Positions 1 through 11,494 of a DNA stretch of 64,000 nt are shown in pieces (the first letter of the stretch is position 1; each line of letters opens with the position of its first letter). The notes beneath the pieces are model-generated. The model saw only the letters and a list, made by a program, of their open reading frames with translations, made no database searches and was not told the DNA's origin. The translations under genes and the position numbers were made by a program. The stretch is taken from NCBI GenBank assembly GCA_032690845.1, contig CM064434.1:10046108-10110107 (forward strand), given 5' to 3'. The stretch is from Eleusine coracana subsp. coracana (taxonomy: Eukaryota; Streptophyta; Magnoliopsida; Poales; Poaceae).

Positions 1-2125
1 GATCCAATGGGATCGTCGAGCGAAAGAACTGCACTCTAACCGATTTGGTTGATGCCATGTTAGAGACAACGGGACTTTCTAAGGAATGGTGGGGTGAGGC
101 AATATTGACAACATGTCATGTTCTGAATAGAGTGCCCATAAAGAATAAAGAAATTTCACCATTCGAGGAATGGTTTAAAAGGAAAATAAATCTCTCATAC
201 TTGCGCACTTGGGGTTTCTTGGCTATCATGAATGTGCCAATCAAGAAGAAGCGCAAACTTGGGCCTAAAATCATGATTATGTTTTCCTAGGATATGCTTT
301 TAACTGCATGGGTTATAGATTCTTAGTTATTAAATCTGGAGTACCTGACATGGTGGTCGGTACAATTTTTTAGTCTAGAGACACTATATTTTTCAGAGTA
401 ATTTGTCTATGAAGAATGGACATAGCATTTCTGGTCATGAATCTATAATACCCCATGAGATATTTACACCGATTACACACAATGAGGAACCCCCATGTGG
501 ATAGTCCTGAGGAGGATGATAATGTAGTCACTCGAAAGAGTAAGAGACAGAGGATTGCAAAATCCTTTGGTGACGACTTTATTGTGTACCTTGTAGATGA
601 CATGCCCAGTATTATCAAGGAGGCATATTCCTCTCCTGATACTGACCTATGGAAGGAAGCTATAAGGAGCGAGATGGATTCTATTATGTCCAACGGTACT
701 TGGGAAGTCATTGAGCGTTCTTATGGTTGCAAACCTATAGGATGCAAATGGGTGTTCAAGAAAAAACTAAGGCCTGATGATACTATCAAGAGGTACAAGA
801 CAAGGCTTGTGGTAAAGGGATATTCAGAAAAGAAAGATAAAGATTATTTTGACACCTATTCACCTATCGCCTGTTTGACCACCATTCGAGTATTACTTTC
901 TCTGGCAGCCTCACATAGTCTTCTCATTCACCAGATGGACGTTAATACAACTTTCCTACATGGAGAGTTGGAGGAGGAGATCTATATAGATCAGCCCGAT
1001 GGGTATGTAATTGATGGTCAAAAGGACTTTGTATGTAAATTGCTGAAATCTCTATACGGCCTAAAACAAGCACCTAAGAAATGTCATGAGAAGTTCGAAA
1101 GAACTTTGATATCGGCCGGCTTTGCTGTGAATGAAGCTGACAAATGTGTACATTATTGGTATGGTGCGGGCGAGGGAGTTATCTTGTGTTTGTATGCTGA
1201 TGACATTTTAATCTTTGGCACTAGCCTTAATGTGATTAAGGAGGTAAAAGATTTTCTATCTAATATCTTTGAGATGAAAGATTTGGGAGAAGCTGATGTT
1301 ATCCTTAACATCAAGCTGATTAGAGAAGGTAATGGTGGGGTCACTCTTGTGCAGTCCCACTACGTGGAGAAGATCTTGAGTCGCTTCGGGTTTAGCGATT
1401 GTCAATCTTCTCTAACACCTTATGACCCTAGTGTGCTATTAAGGAAAACTCAAAGAATAGCTAGGGATCAACTAAGATACACCCAAATTATCGGTTCACT
1501 CATGTATTTAGCTAATGCTATGAGGCTTGACCTCTCTTTTGCTGTGAGCAAATTGAGTCGGTTGTGTCAAACCCAGGAGGTGATCATTGGCATGCTTTTG
1601 AAAGAGTAATGTATTACCTAAAGGGTACAATGAGCTATGGCATTCACTATACCGGGTATCTGAGAGTACTAGAGGGTTATTGTGACACCAACTCGATATC
1701 TGATGCTAATGAGATGTATGCCATGAGTGGTTATGTGTTTCTACTCGGAGGTGGCGCTGTTTTCTAAAAGTCTTGCAATCATACCATCTTAACGAGGTCT
1801 ACCATGGAATTAGAATTAACGGCATTAGACACTGCTAGTATTGAGGCTGAGTGGCTTCGTGATTTTCTTATGGATTTACCGGTGGTTGAAAAACCTATAC
1901 CAACTATCTCCATGAACTGTGACAACCAGACTGTGATAGTCAAGGTGAACAGTTCTAAGGATAACATGAAGTCACCTAGGCATGTAAAAAGGCCATTGAA
2001 ATCTGTCACAAAGATGAGAAACTCTGAAGTATTAGCGTTGGACTATGTCCATACATCTAAAAATTAGGCAAATCAATTCACAAAGGGGCTGCCATGTAAC
2101 ATGATAGATAGTGCATCGAGTGAGA
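1..2125 (+). pseudogene. Ty1/Copia retrotransposon pol remnant (integrase end, RT, RNase H)
   Basis: This is the polyprotein of a Copia LTR retrotransposon, entering from the left window edge. The first codons read SNGIVERKN, the end of the integrase core containing its catalytic Glu. RT follows at about 455-1600: WVFKKKL, an RLVVKGYS block, HQMDVNTTFLHGEL, YGLKQAP and the catalytic box YADDILIF. The RNase H part (1610-2125) contains STMELELTALD and MNCDNQTVIVKV. The frame breaks several times: stop near 288, stop after about 369, a shift near 1570, stops at 1765 and 2067. The closest relative in the window is the Copia element at 27998-33600, whose RT and RNase H match almost block for block, so the two belong to one family. 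The protein is not functional. LTRs are not visible: the left side is outside the window and the right side is lost at the CACTA-1 junction. Confidence 0.93.
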
Positions 2126-2376
2126 TGAGCGTGCGACCCACCTGATGGACTATTTTCAGTGGCAACATGTTCCATATGATCGGAGATCTCGTGAAGTGGA
2201 ATGACAAAACAAGCTGGAATTAGTTCAAGAGGAAAGACCCTTTATCGATCCATCTCAGATGTACTTCTTTCCTATGTTGTATGACAGGTTGGTTTTACCT
2301 TAATGTGTTCCAATGGCTTATGAGAAGCAAAGATATCAACCTACATGATATCTCCTAAGAAATACACCTATATGAG
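2126..2376 (+). other. 3' internal tail of Copia-1, cut at CACTA-1 junction
   Basis: Noncoding sequence after the RNase H region. It can be followed against the equivalent tail of the Copia element at 32079-32300 (shared words such as GATCGGAGAT, GTGAAGT and AATACACCTATATGAG). The match stops at about 2376, where CACTA subterminal sequence begins. The polypurine tract and 3' LTR are therefore missing. Confidence 0.75.
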
Positions 2377-3250
2377 TTTGCCATGTGCCACGTCGCCACG
2401 ATTTGGTGGTGTGACACCCTTTGCCGTGTGCTATGACATGGCACATGGCAAATGTTTTTTTTCTTCCCCTTCTGCCCACCAAATTTTTTTGACTTTTATA
2501 ATATTTACATGTTACTCATACAATGATATTTCAAGAAATATTTAGTTGTATTTACTATATTTAGTTATTTTATTTTGTTATTTCAATTATTTTGTACCAA
2601 TTCAAATATGAACTGCAAGTCATTCAAATAATGCAATTTAGTACATACAAATTTGATATTTCATGCAATTGATTCCCAATCGAGTCCATATCCAAGATGC
2701 AACAAGAAAAATCATGCATATTGTACATGAAATATAACAATCATCGTTTGGTTCAATGGAAAATAAATTTAATAGAAAACATATGAAGTTTTAAAATTAT
2801 GAAATTTATCCTGGCATCCTTATATGATACGTAGAGGCTATAATAAAAAGTAGAGAAATATTCATGCAAGTTGTGTTGTATGTTGCTCATGAATCGAAGA
2901 ATGTTCATAAAAGAATCTAAGTGTTCAATTGGAACCTCTAAGATTTTGAGTACAAACAACGGTCAGGTGAACTTTTTACTTCAACCAAATTTCTATAAGC
3001 TGATTATGGTATAAATAATACAAGAGAGAAATTTAATTATTTTATAAAATTTGTAACTAATTATAATTTTTTATGACATCCTGTAAAATCTTTGCTGTGT
3101 GCCTGCTGATATGGCACACGGCAAAGGGACGATTTGCCACCATAGGGCACACGGCAAAGATGGTGGGTCAACTCTCTTTGCTGTGTGCCTGCCTTTGCCG
3201 TGTGCCATGTCAGCAGCCACACGACAAAGTATTCGGGTATATCCCGATCT
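2377..3250 (+). repeat. CACTA-1 partial 5' subterminal region
   Basis: Contains copies of the subterminal motif in both orientations (TTTGCCGTGTGC near 2420 and several between 3090 and 3230). A roughly 600-bp AT-rich spacer (2460-3070) separates them and has no coding signal. The spacer matches 12560-13190 of CACTA-2 closely, so it is element sequence and not host DNA. In this superfamily such arrays bind the element-encoded TNPA-like protein; that role is family knowledge and not shown here. Confidence 0.8.
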
Positions 3251-3254
3251 AGAT

Positions 3255-3890
3255 CGGGACTACTTGGCCATTTTTTTTGGTCTTCTTCCCCCGATACCCG
3301 ACGCGCCTCAATCTGCCCTCTTCCTTGCCACCACGCCTCTGCCCGCCCCCGCCGCGCCATCGCCGGAGTGCCGCCACCCTGAAGCCTCCCCGTCGGCGCC
3401 TCCTCGGCCCTCCCCGCTCACCGCGCCTCGGCCCTACGAGGCATCTTCGCCATCCCCGCTGCACCGGGCCTCGGCCCTCCCCTCCGCCGCATCTCCGTTG
3501 GGCCTCGGCCCTCCCCTCCACCGCACCGGCCCTCTACCTCAGCCCTCCCCTCCGCGCCAGCCCTCCGCGGCTCTGCCGGGTCCTTGTATCGGGTGCAGCC
3601 GCGCCGAGAGGGTCCCACGCCATGGCGAGGCCCGAGAGGGAGAGCACTGCAGGTGGACCACAAGCCAGGGGAGGTGGCGCGCACCGCGCTGAGCCACTCG
3701 TGGGACACGCCCGTCCCCGCGGCGAGGTCGGCCGCCGGCACACGCACCACCACTGTCTTGAGCACATCGCCATAGAGATACGCCTCTGCGAGCAATGGCG
3801 ACGCATCGGCATCGGCCGCGCACACGTCCTGCTGGTGGTGGCGCCGGTGCTGCTTCACCTGGCAGCGGCGGAGGACTCGTGCCATACCTT
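3255..3890. repeat. GC-rich low-complexity block of CACTA-1
   Basis: CT/GC-rich sequence built from loose repeats of CCTCGGCCCTCCCCTCCGCC. It gives long open frames on both strands (Pro/Arg-rich on plus, Gly/Arg-rich on minus) with no recognisable domain. The equivalent block in CACTA-2 is 13375-13917. The long frames follow from few AT-rich stop codons; I do not call a protein. Confidence 0.75.
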
Positions 3891-4234
3891 AATTTTTCTC
3901 AAAGCGTCCTCCATTCTCTGGTTAGAAAGATCATATTGTTTTTTTCCTTTGATTTTTCTGTTTTAATCTGCATAACAGCAGTTGCTACTCTTTTACTGTT
4001 TGAAATGAATGAGTATGACTATTTTTTAGTTATATGAATTTAACAATAATACAGAAACAAACTTTTTCCGCCATACCTCAGATTTTTTCTGTCCTCCGCC
4101 ACTGTCACCTGGTGAGCTCGAACGCCGCCGCCCATTTCTCTTGCTCGAGCCGTTTGGAGGAATAAAAGGTAAGGGGCAGATTAGCCATTTCCAATCTGCT
4201 TTTCTGCTTAAGTAACAAGTGTAAGGGCAGATTC

Positions 4235-4615
4235 TAAATAACTTATAGTGCATGCTAGTGTTAATTAATTGTAGTAATAATTGTAGTGTTAATTAATTGT
4301 AGTGTTAGTGTTAGCTTAGTTTTAGTAATTAGTGTTAATTATTTATAGTGTTAATTAATTTTAGTGTTAATTAGTGTTGATTATTTAATTGTAGTACAAT
4401 TGTCAATTAATTGTAGTAATAATTTTAGTGCAGTAGTGTTAGGGGTAGCTTAGTGTTAAGCTTGGTGTTAGTGTTATCTTAGTGTTAGTGTTAGCTTAGT
4501 TTTAGTAATAATTTTAGTGTTAATTAATTGTAGTAATAATCTTAGTGCATGCTAGTAATATTGATTTTATTAGTAATAATATTAGTGTTAATTAGTTGTA
4601 GTAATAATTAACATT
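4235..4615 (+). repeat. AT-rich degenerate tandem array (TTAGTGTTAATTA-like)
   Basis: About 380 bp of imperfect repeats of a 12-16 bp unit around TTAGTGTTAATTAATTGTAG, mixed with GTAGTAATAAT. CACTA-2 has the same array at 13918-14105 but only about half as long. It lies between the GC-rich block and the transposase leader. Confidence 0.8.
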
Positions 4616-5060
4616 TTATCCTATACATACAGTCTCCATGCCTATTAGAAACAAAATTCATGACATCATTTTTTCTCTGAATTTGGGTGGGTGAATGTGA
4701 AACTCGGCCATCGAGCCGTGAGGATTGTTGTCGGCCACCGCGTCGTGTGTTTTGAAGGTTTTGGAAACCTCTCCGAATAGTGGAGGTGCTGTTGAACATT
4801 TCAATTGATAATATTTTGTTGATTCTTATGTAGGAGAGGTGGTTACCGCGGCCCCGACGTCCGGTGCTTCACCGCACCGTCATTGATAGTCGATCTCTAG
4901 GTAAGCACATCAGTAACACCCCTCTGTATGTTTCCTGTTCATAGGTCACGTAACCCAGTTAGGCATCTCCTATTCAAAAGAAATACAGTTGGAGATATGC
5001 AGATACGGTTGCATATCTTTGACTATATTTTTTTGTATTGTCCACGTTATTTGGACAGCT

Positions 5061-5257
5061 CGAGGATGCGTAGTTGGGGTTAGTTTCCAGGGTCTACTCC
5101 GATCTGAGATAGAGTTTCAGCACCACTTCCCCGTTGTTCTCCGGATACACAATCTCCTTTGCAGGATGTGTATTTGGAGAACAATGGGGAGGTGCTACCA
5201 AAATTCTTTCTCGGAGTGGAGTAGACCGTGGAAACGAGCCTGAACTACGGATCCTCG
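5061..5257. repeat. Long imperfect hairpin upstream of the CACTA-1 transposase
   Basis: Two arms of roughly 80 bases face each other. The left begins CGAGGATGCGTAG and the right ends CTACGGATCCTCG; inside, GTTTCCAGGGTCTACTCC faces GGAGTAGACCGTGGAAAC. The loop contains GGATACACAATCTCC. The same hairpin is present at 14586-14782 in CACTA-2 with different substitutions. Confidence 0.8.
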
Positions 5258-5348
5258 GGTGGGATTAGGACCTATCTTTACCTATTAGACTTTCTAAGCA
5301 TCATGTAGATGAAAATATTTTTAATTTTACTCGCTGATGTGTTAGAGG

Positions 5349-8300
5349 ATGCCAAACCGTGAGTGGATGTATACGGGTTGGACAAAGATCATAAAGTATA
5401 CCAGTGAATGGATTTAGAAGACCAACAAGTTCTTGGAGCGATCATTTGCCAAGTTGAAAGGAACAAGTATCACTTGGTGTCCCTGTGACAATTGTAGAAA
5501 CACGCGTCGACATAATAAAGAGGTCATAGGCAAGCACCTTTGCAAGGATGGATTTATGCCAGATTATACCCGGTGGACCCTTCATGGTGAAGGCAAGCGT
5601 CCAAGGCACGAGTTAGTGAGACAGCGCATGGAGGTTTACAATACAGATTCCGGTGTAGGAGACATGTTAAATGACTATCATGAGGCAGTACCAAGGGAGG
5701 AGGAGGAGCTGGAGCCAAGTGCAAAGGCGTATTACCAAATGATGGAGGCAGCACAACAACCCCTCCACGGGCATACCAAGGTGTGTCAACTGGATGCCAT
5801 TGCGCATCTAATGGTCTTGAAGTCTCAGTTTGGATTGAGTCGAGACGCCTTTGATGCTATGTTGACAGTCATTGGCAGCATACTTCCGGAAGGTCACATT
5901 CTGCCAAAGAGCATGTATGAGTCATGAAAACTGCTTAGTGCGCTTAAGATGCCATATGAGGAGATACATGCTTGTCCTAACAGATGCGTCTTATTTAGAA
6001 AACAACATGCGGAAGCAATGCACTGTCTAGAGTGTAAGTCCTCTAGGTACCTGGAGGTAGATACACGTGATGGTGGCAAGAAGCAGCTCACGATTCCGGT
6101 GAAAATCATACGGTACCTTCCGTTCATACCAAGTCTTCAACATCTTTACATGACCAAGGAGACCGCAAAACAGATGACATGGCACAAACACGGACATAGA
6201 TACAATCCTGAGAAGCTTGTGCATCTAGCTGATGGTGAATCCTAGAAACATTCTGATAGTATTTATGAGTGCGAAGCCAGAGAGGCTCGTAATGTACGAG
6301 TGGCACTGGCAACAGATGGGTTCAATCCTTATGGCATGGGGGCTGCCCTATATACTTGTTGGCCCGTGTTCGTTATACCCCTCAATCTTCCTCCAGGCGT
6401 ACTGTTTCATCGACAATACATATTCTTGTCATTGATAATTCCTAAGCACCCAAGGAATAATATGAGTGTATACATGGAGCCTCTATGGGATGATTTGGAA
6501 CATGCTTGGAATGATGGGCTATTGACATATTATTGAGATACAAGGAGGAACTTCACAATGCATGTTTCATTCCAATACTCTATGCATGACTTCTTGGCGT
6601 ATGGTACATTTCTTGGCAGGGGTGTTCACTCTAAGATCCCATGCCCAGTATGTAAGGGAGCTGTGGAATTTACTTATTTGTCGAAGGGTCGCATGTTTTC
6701 TTTGTTCAACCAACACCAACAATTCCTCCTCTTGACCATCCATTTAGAAAGGACAAGAAGAACTTCATGAAAGATCGAGAAGTTAACGACCCTCCACCGC
6801 CCCTCATGAAAGGTGCCATGATTCCTGCCAAGCTAGAGGCCCTCAAGTTCGATAAAGAAAAAAACGGTTTCATGGGATATGGTGTGCAACATGCCTAGAC
6901 TAAAAAACTGGGCTTGTATCGACTTGAATATATGGATCATGTTATTCTTCCACATTGCATTGATGCAACGCACACTGAAAAAAATATCGGTGATGTGGGT
7001 TTTCACACAATCATGGGCATTCCTGATAAGACAAGGGATAACGTTAAAGCCAGAATGGATCAAGAACTATTATGTGATAGACCAAAGCTAAACATGGTGC
7101 CTCCTAGAGCCGGTACGAAGACATGGAAGAAGCCTAAGGCTGACTTCGTCCTAACGACGATCGAAAAGAAGGAAGTACTGCATTGGATGCAAACATTAAT
7201 GCCATCTGATGGTTTTGCAGCAAGTTAGAAGAGGGGAGGGGGGGTTGAATTTTGATACTATGAGAGTCAGCGGGCTCAAGAGTCATGACTACCACATGTG
7301 GCTTGAGATGCTTCTTCCGGAGATGGTTCGAGGCTATGTCCCTGAGCATGTGTGGCAAGTGCTAGCAAAGTTGAGTTATTTCTTTCGTCAGCTTTATGCT
7401 AAGGAGGTTTCTCGGGCCGTGATTGTAGACATGGAAAAAATAGCACCTATGTTGTTGTGTAATATGGAGATGATATTTCCACCGGGCTTCTTCACTTTGA
7501 TGCCACATATGATTTTGCACATACCGTATGAGGTACGAATGGGTGGGCCTGTGCAGTTTCATTGGTGCTATCCAATTAAGAGATGTCTAAAGATTCTTTG
7601 AACTAAATGTGGAAATAAATGCAAAATAGAAGCTTGCATGACAGAGGCATACATTCTCGAGGAGGTGTCAAACTTCACAACAAAATACTATGTTGACAAC
7701 CTCCCAAGCGTGCATAATCCACTCCCTCGTTACAATGTTGGCGAAGATGAATCGAACCTTAGTCTTTTTCAAGGGCAGATTGGAAGTTCATTTGGTGTGA
7801 GCCAAAAGAAGTTGACACATGATGAGTGGTGTAAGATCATGTTATATATGTTGACCAACCTTTCTAAAGTTGAGCCGTACATGCAATAAGTTCTTAACAA
7901 TTCTTTTCTCGAGTAGTCACTCTTCTGCATCCAATCTCTTTGTTTTCTTGTTGGTACAGGGAATTTCACCAACAGTTCTGGCATCTAACAAGGGAACCTA
8001 CCCCACACAAATTTGATACCCTACTGAAACAGGGTGTGAGGAATGCCAGATTTTATTTCCTGGTTCAAACAAAAGGTACTATCCAATTTATCTCGAACTT
8101 AGTTTCACTATAGAAGTAGCGAGCAATTAATTAACTTTCCTGCTCAGACTTGTAGGAACAAATTGATACGTCCATGAGTGCTGAGTTGAGACAAGTTGCG
8201 GTTGGCTTTAGCTATAGGGTCAAGTGCTTTAATGGTTATGACATTAACGGATACCGCTTTCACACAAGAAGCTATGAGGAGTCTCGTCCCAATTGAAGAA

Positions 8301-8916
8301 CCACAAATGCCGGAGTTTTAACGCCAGGCCTTGATGGGGTCGAGTATTATGGAATACTTGAAGAGATATACCAACTCTCATTTCATGGTTCCAAACCTCT
8401 TACTCCAGTCATTTTCAAATGCCATTGGTTTGACCCGCAAATTGTGAGGCGGATGCCTCAAGTTGGGATTGTTGAAATTCAATAATCCTCCATCTTACTT
8501 GGAGATGATGTCTATATTGTGGTTCAACAGGCCACACAATTTTATTATGTCTCGTACCCATGCCAGAAGGATAATCTCAAAGGTTGGGATGTTGTGTAGA
8601 AGGTAAGGCCACGCGCTAAACTACCTCTTTCAAACCATAAGCCCAAACACATATCACGAAGATGAGTTCTTTCAAGATGATGGGCTAGAAGGAACTTTTG
8701 AGATAGACTTAACCGAAATGTTTGAAATGGAAGTAGAAAATGAGGACGTTGCAGATGAGATTGATAATGAAGATGACTTACATAAACTTGAGTGATTACA
8801 TTTGGGCTTTGATGACAACCATACTCCTACTAATCCCAATGTTGATATCGACATGGGGAAAAGTGATGATGAGGATTATGATCCAACCATTCCCGATGAT
8901 GATGATTATTTCTAGA
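5349..8916 (+). pseudogene. tnp2-like CACTA transposase (TNPD class), degenerate
   Basis: The catalytic transposase of En/Spm elements. The reading begins MPNREWMYTGW, typical of the transposase-associated N-terminal domain with a zinc-binding pattern (WCPCDNC, then H...H and C). The TNP2 core follows: LATDGFNPYGMG, WPVFVIPLNLPPG, FLGRGVHSKIPCPVC, HCIDA and HMWLEM. An acidic tail near 8690-8916 ends DDDDYF. In-frame stops include 5416, 5924, 6243, 6534 and 6896, and there are frameshifts near 6750 and 7230. Later exons (8160-8916) are interrupted too. It lies 92 bp downstream of a long hairpin. Colinear with 14874-18466. Non-functional. Confidence 0.9.
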
Positions 8917-9064
8917 TGAACATGTATGAATTTTATTTGCTCATTGTTATTGTTATTTATAGATAAACATTTATAATACTTTAATATTTTAATATCTATT
9001 TTATGTACTCTTTTATCATATGCTTATTGTTTCCTTATTTTTCATTACAGGTGAGTGGACAAAT

Positions 9065-9680
9065 ATGGTGGGTGGCGGCGGCCTAGTGAAGTCAGTGGCG
9101 TCGTTGTACAAGAAGGCCATGCCAGGGAAGAGAGGGAGGCCCAGTGCAACTGAGGACTCCGGGAGCGGTCGAGTGAGATGTAGACGTGGAGGCGGTCGAG
9201 GGAATGGGAAGGGTGGACGAGGAGGCCGAGGGAGAGCGAGAGCGAGGGAGACCTCACCTGTAGTTGAGTAGTCCTCGTCCTCGTCGGATGATGATGATGA
9301 TGAGGAGGAGGAGGAGGAGGAGGAGGAGGAGCAGGGGGAGAGGGGAGGGGGGGGGGGGGGGGAGGAGCAGGAGACAGGGGGTTCCACTTCCTCTGCGTCA
9401 TCAGAGATGTGGTTGAGAGGTCCTTCGGAGCTTCCGAAGCGACCAATACTTGTTGCCAGACGACCGTTGATTCGACCCGATCCGCCTAAGTAAGTATTTT
9501 ACATTGACAACCTGTTCATTTGATTCATAGAGAAGCATAATAGAAATTACTAATTTTTCTTGATCACTTGTGCAGGAGTTGGGTGATGCTCGCTCAGGAG
9601 ATTACCATCGCCATGTCAATGGCATCCTGGGTCTTTTGGTAAAGACACACTTTTCGAGCATAGTTACTTATGCCGGAGAG
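9065..9680 (+). pseudogene. CACTA second ORF (Ptta/En/Spm type), 5' part only
   Basis: Starts MVGGGGLVKSVASLYKKAMP just after an intron-acceptor-like TTACAG. A Gly/Arg-rich stretch (RGGGRGNGKGG) and an acidic Ser/Asp/Glu run follow, encoded by GAGGAG repeats, then a run of 16 G at 9347-9362. The next exon-like piece begins at about 9577 (SWVMLA). The sequence breaks at about 9680, after TATGCCGGAGAG, and passes straight into subterminal repeats. The sister copy in CACTA-2 continues for another kilobase. The product in this family resembles the TNPA-like DNA-binding protein. Here it is a remnant. Confidence 0.75.
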
Positions 9681-10128
9681 ATGTGCTAACCTGAAAACCA
9701 TCTTTGTCGTGTGCCATGACCAAGGCACACGGCAAAGGTTCAATCTTTGCCGTGTGCCACGACAGAGGGCACACGGCAAAGGTTGAATCTTTGCCGCGTG
9801 CCACGCCCATGGCACAGGACAAAGGTTGAATAGTTTACCGTGTGTCTGACGGGAGGCACACAACAAACCTCGCCATCACCGTGGGAGAAGATAACAGCGC
9901 TTTTTTTTGCCGTCGGCCAGCCGAGGTACACGATAAAGTCTTTGCTATGTGCCCGAGAGAAAGCACATGGCAAAGAGGCCTTTGCCGACGGTTATTTTGC
10001 CGTCTTCAATATGTCGTGTGTTACCCACGGCAAAGACGCTGCCGACCCACGGCAAAGACGCTGCCGTGGGTATTTATGCCTTTGCCGTGTGCCCCAGGCA
10101 CACGGCAAATGGCCGACCTCCCGTAGTG
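9681..10128 (+). repeat. CACTA-1 3' subterminal repeat array and terminus
   Basis: At least ten TTTGCCGTGTGCC / GGCACACGGCAAAG motifs in alternating orientation, partly in units of about 55 bp, ending at the terminal CCCGTAGTG. The three bases after the end are CTT. No matching CTT plus CACTA survives on the left, because the left end is truncated. Confidence 0.88.
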
Positions 10129-10495
10129 CTTTGATTGAATGAAATGCATCACTACATAACGACTAGTATATATAAGCAGAGCATGCATGTAAGTTTTGCT
10201 GCAGATCATCCAATCCAAGAGCTGAGCGTGAATGTATCATTCATTTACCATGTCTAAGGCTCGACTTGCATGCTATTTTGCTTGGTCATGCAAATACAGT
10301 CACAACAGATCCCAAGTAATGGCACGACGATGCGACCAACCCGCTCAGCCGAACGGCGCTGAACTTTGACCGTTTTCTTAGTTTGAGCGGTCACGGCAAT
10401 AATGGGCACAATATTTGCTTGTTCACTTCGTACTGGATTTGGCCTCTTGCGGTCATGCCTTTGGACCGTGTGGAAATGCAGTTAATGCCCACCCA
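10129..10495. other. No recognisable feature
   Basis: About 370 bp between the CACTA-1 terminus and the LINE target duplication. I see no open frame, repeat or RNA gene. It is probably host sequence or an old unrecognised repeat. Confidence 0.5.
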
Positions 10496-10526
10496 GGCCC
10501 CCGCTGACTGAAACTAGACATGGTGT

Positions 10527-11439
10527 ATGGAGTTTGAGCGCAATACCATTTTGTGTGGGATGTGGTCAGTTTGGAATTCTAGGAATGATCGAAGACATGG
10601 AAAGAAGGAGATTGAAACTAGACATGCGGTGAAATGGGGAACCGATGTTTGCACTCAGCTCATGACAGTCGCTAACAGGAGTGAGGACTCTAGGCCAAGG
10701 GAGTACCATATACATTGGACATAGCCGCCTCCAGGTGTGATCAAGTTGACACTACTACAAAAATATCATAAACAGCGGCATATCAGCAGTGGTTGCTACA
10801 GAACCGCTGCTAAAAGATTATCAGCAGCGGTTCAAATACTCCTGGCCCGACCAATAATTGCAGCTCCAGAAAACCGCTGCTAATAAGTGAACTGCTGCTG
10901 ATAAATTCCTGAACCTCTGCTGATATATAAAGTATAAGCAGCAGTTCATGTTCCTGAACTGTTGCGGTATCTACCAGTAGCGGTTTCAGAACTGCTGCTA
11001 ATAATCGCTGCTGATGAGGTATTTTGAACCACTGCTGATGACCAATTCTGTAGTATTGTGAACACAGATGGAGCCTTCTCCAGCGATGACCACACTGGCA
11101 CGACTGGTGTGGTGGTGAGGGACTCTGATGGAGGTTTTCTCAGAGCAGGCTGTGGCATCGGCTCTGGTACCAGAAGCTGAGGCATGCAGGGATGGAGTCC
11201 GGATGATAACTAGCATGGAGCCTATTGGAGTTATTCTTGAAAACGACTCAATGGAGTTTGTGGCAGCATGGAATAACCGGGGAGATAATCGGTCTGAGAT
11301 AGCTACTATTTTGGAAGATATACAGGACATAGTGTCTTTGTTCCCGTCTTTCTCGGTACAACATGTGAGGCGTCAGGCAAACTACCCTCCTAGTTTCTTG
11401 TTTAGCCCCCTACAACATGATTGTCAGTTGGTGGTCTAA
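10527..11439 (+). pseudogene. LINE ORF2 C-terminus with RNase H domain, split by a MITE
   Basis: Plant L1 elements often end in an RNase H domain that degrades the RNA of the cDNA hybrid. The first part (10527-10724) reads MWSVWNSRNDRRHGKKEIE, the usual linker after the RT. After a stop, PPPGVIKL runs into the MITE and resumes as NTDGAFSSDD, giving the first catalytic Asp. VVVRDSDGGFL follows, then a frameshift near 11160, then PEAEACRDGVRM (catalytic Glu), ILENDSMEFV (Asp) and FSVQHVRRQAN. The acidic residues are present but spread over two frames, so the domain is dead. Removing the MITE and one TGA restores continuous KLNTDG codons, which confirms the split. Confidence 0.85.
10750..11058 (+). 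mobile_element. CACTA-type MITE (309 bp), TSD TGA
   Basis: Starts CACTACTACAAAAAT and ends CTGTAGTATTG, an imperfect terminal inverted repeat of about 15 bp. It is flanked by TGA at 10747-10749 and 11059-11061. The inside is filled with subterminal copies of CAGCAGCGGTT / AACCGCTGCTGA in both orientations. It has no coding capacity. The motif differs from the TTTGCCGTGTG motif of CACTA-1 and CACTA-2, so it belongs to a different family. It interrupts the LINE RNase H reading frame between KL and NTDG. Confidence 0.88.
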
Positions 11440-11463
11440 TTAATGAAGAAGTGTCCCCTCCCC

Positions 11464-11494
<31 letters not shown>

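Larger units (their letters stand above)
2377..10128 (+). mobile_element. CACTA (En/Spm) DNA transposon CACTA-1, 5'-truncated and internally deleted
   Basis: A class II transposon of the CACTA superfamily. The right terminus is intact: the sequence ends CCCGTAGTG at 10128, the inverse of the CACTACGGG start of CACTA-2 at 12170. TTTGCCGTGTGCC-type subterminal motifs lie on both flanks. In order it holds a partial 5' subterminal region, a GC-rich block, an AT-rich array, a long hairpin, a tnp2-like transposase pseudogene and the start of a second ORF. The left end lacks about 330 bp relative to CACTA-2 and joins Copia-1 directly. The second ORF is deleted from about 9680. The element encodes no intact protein and is at most non-autonomous. 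With one terminus missing it probably cannot move. Confidence 0.9.

Noticed and set aside
3099..3966. Long Pro/Arg-rich and Gly/Arg-rich open frames on both strands
   Set aside because: They lie in the GC-rich repeat block of CACTA-1, overlap on both strands, show no domain, and are not conserved in frame with the matching block of CACTA-2.
9016..9446. Ser/Pro-rich minus-strand frames
   Set aside because: Antisense of the GAGGAG and G-run repeats of the second CACTA ORF.
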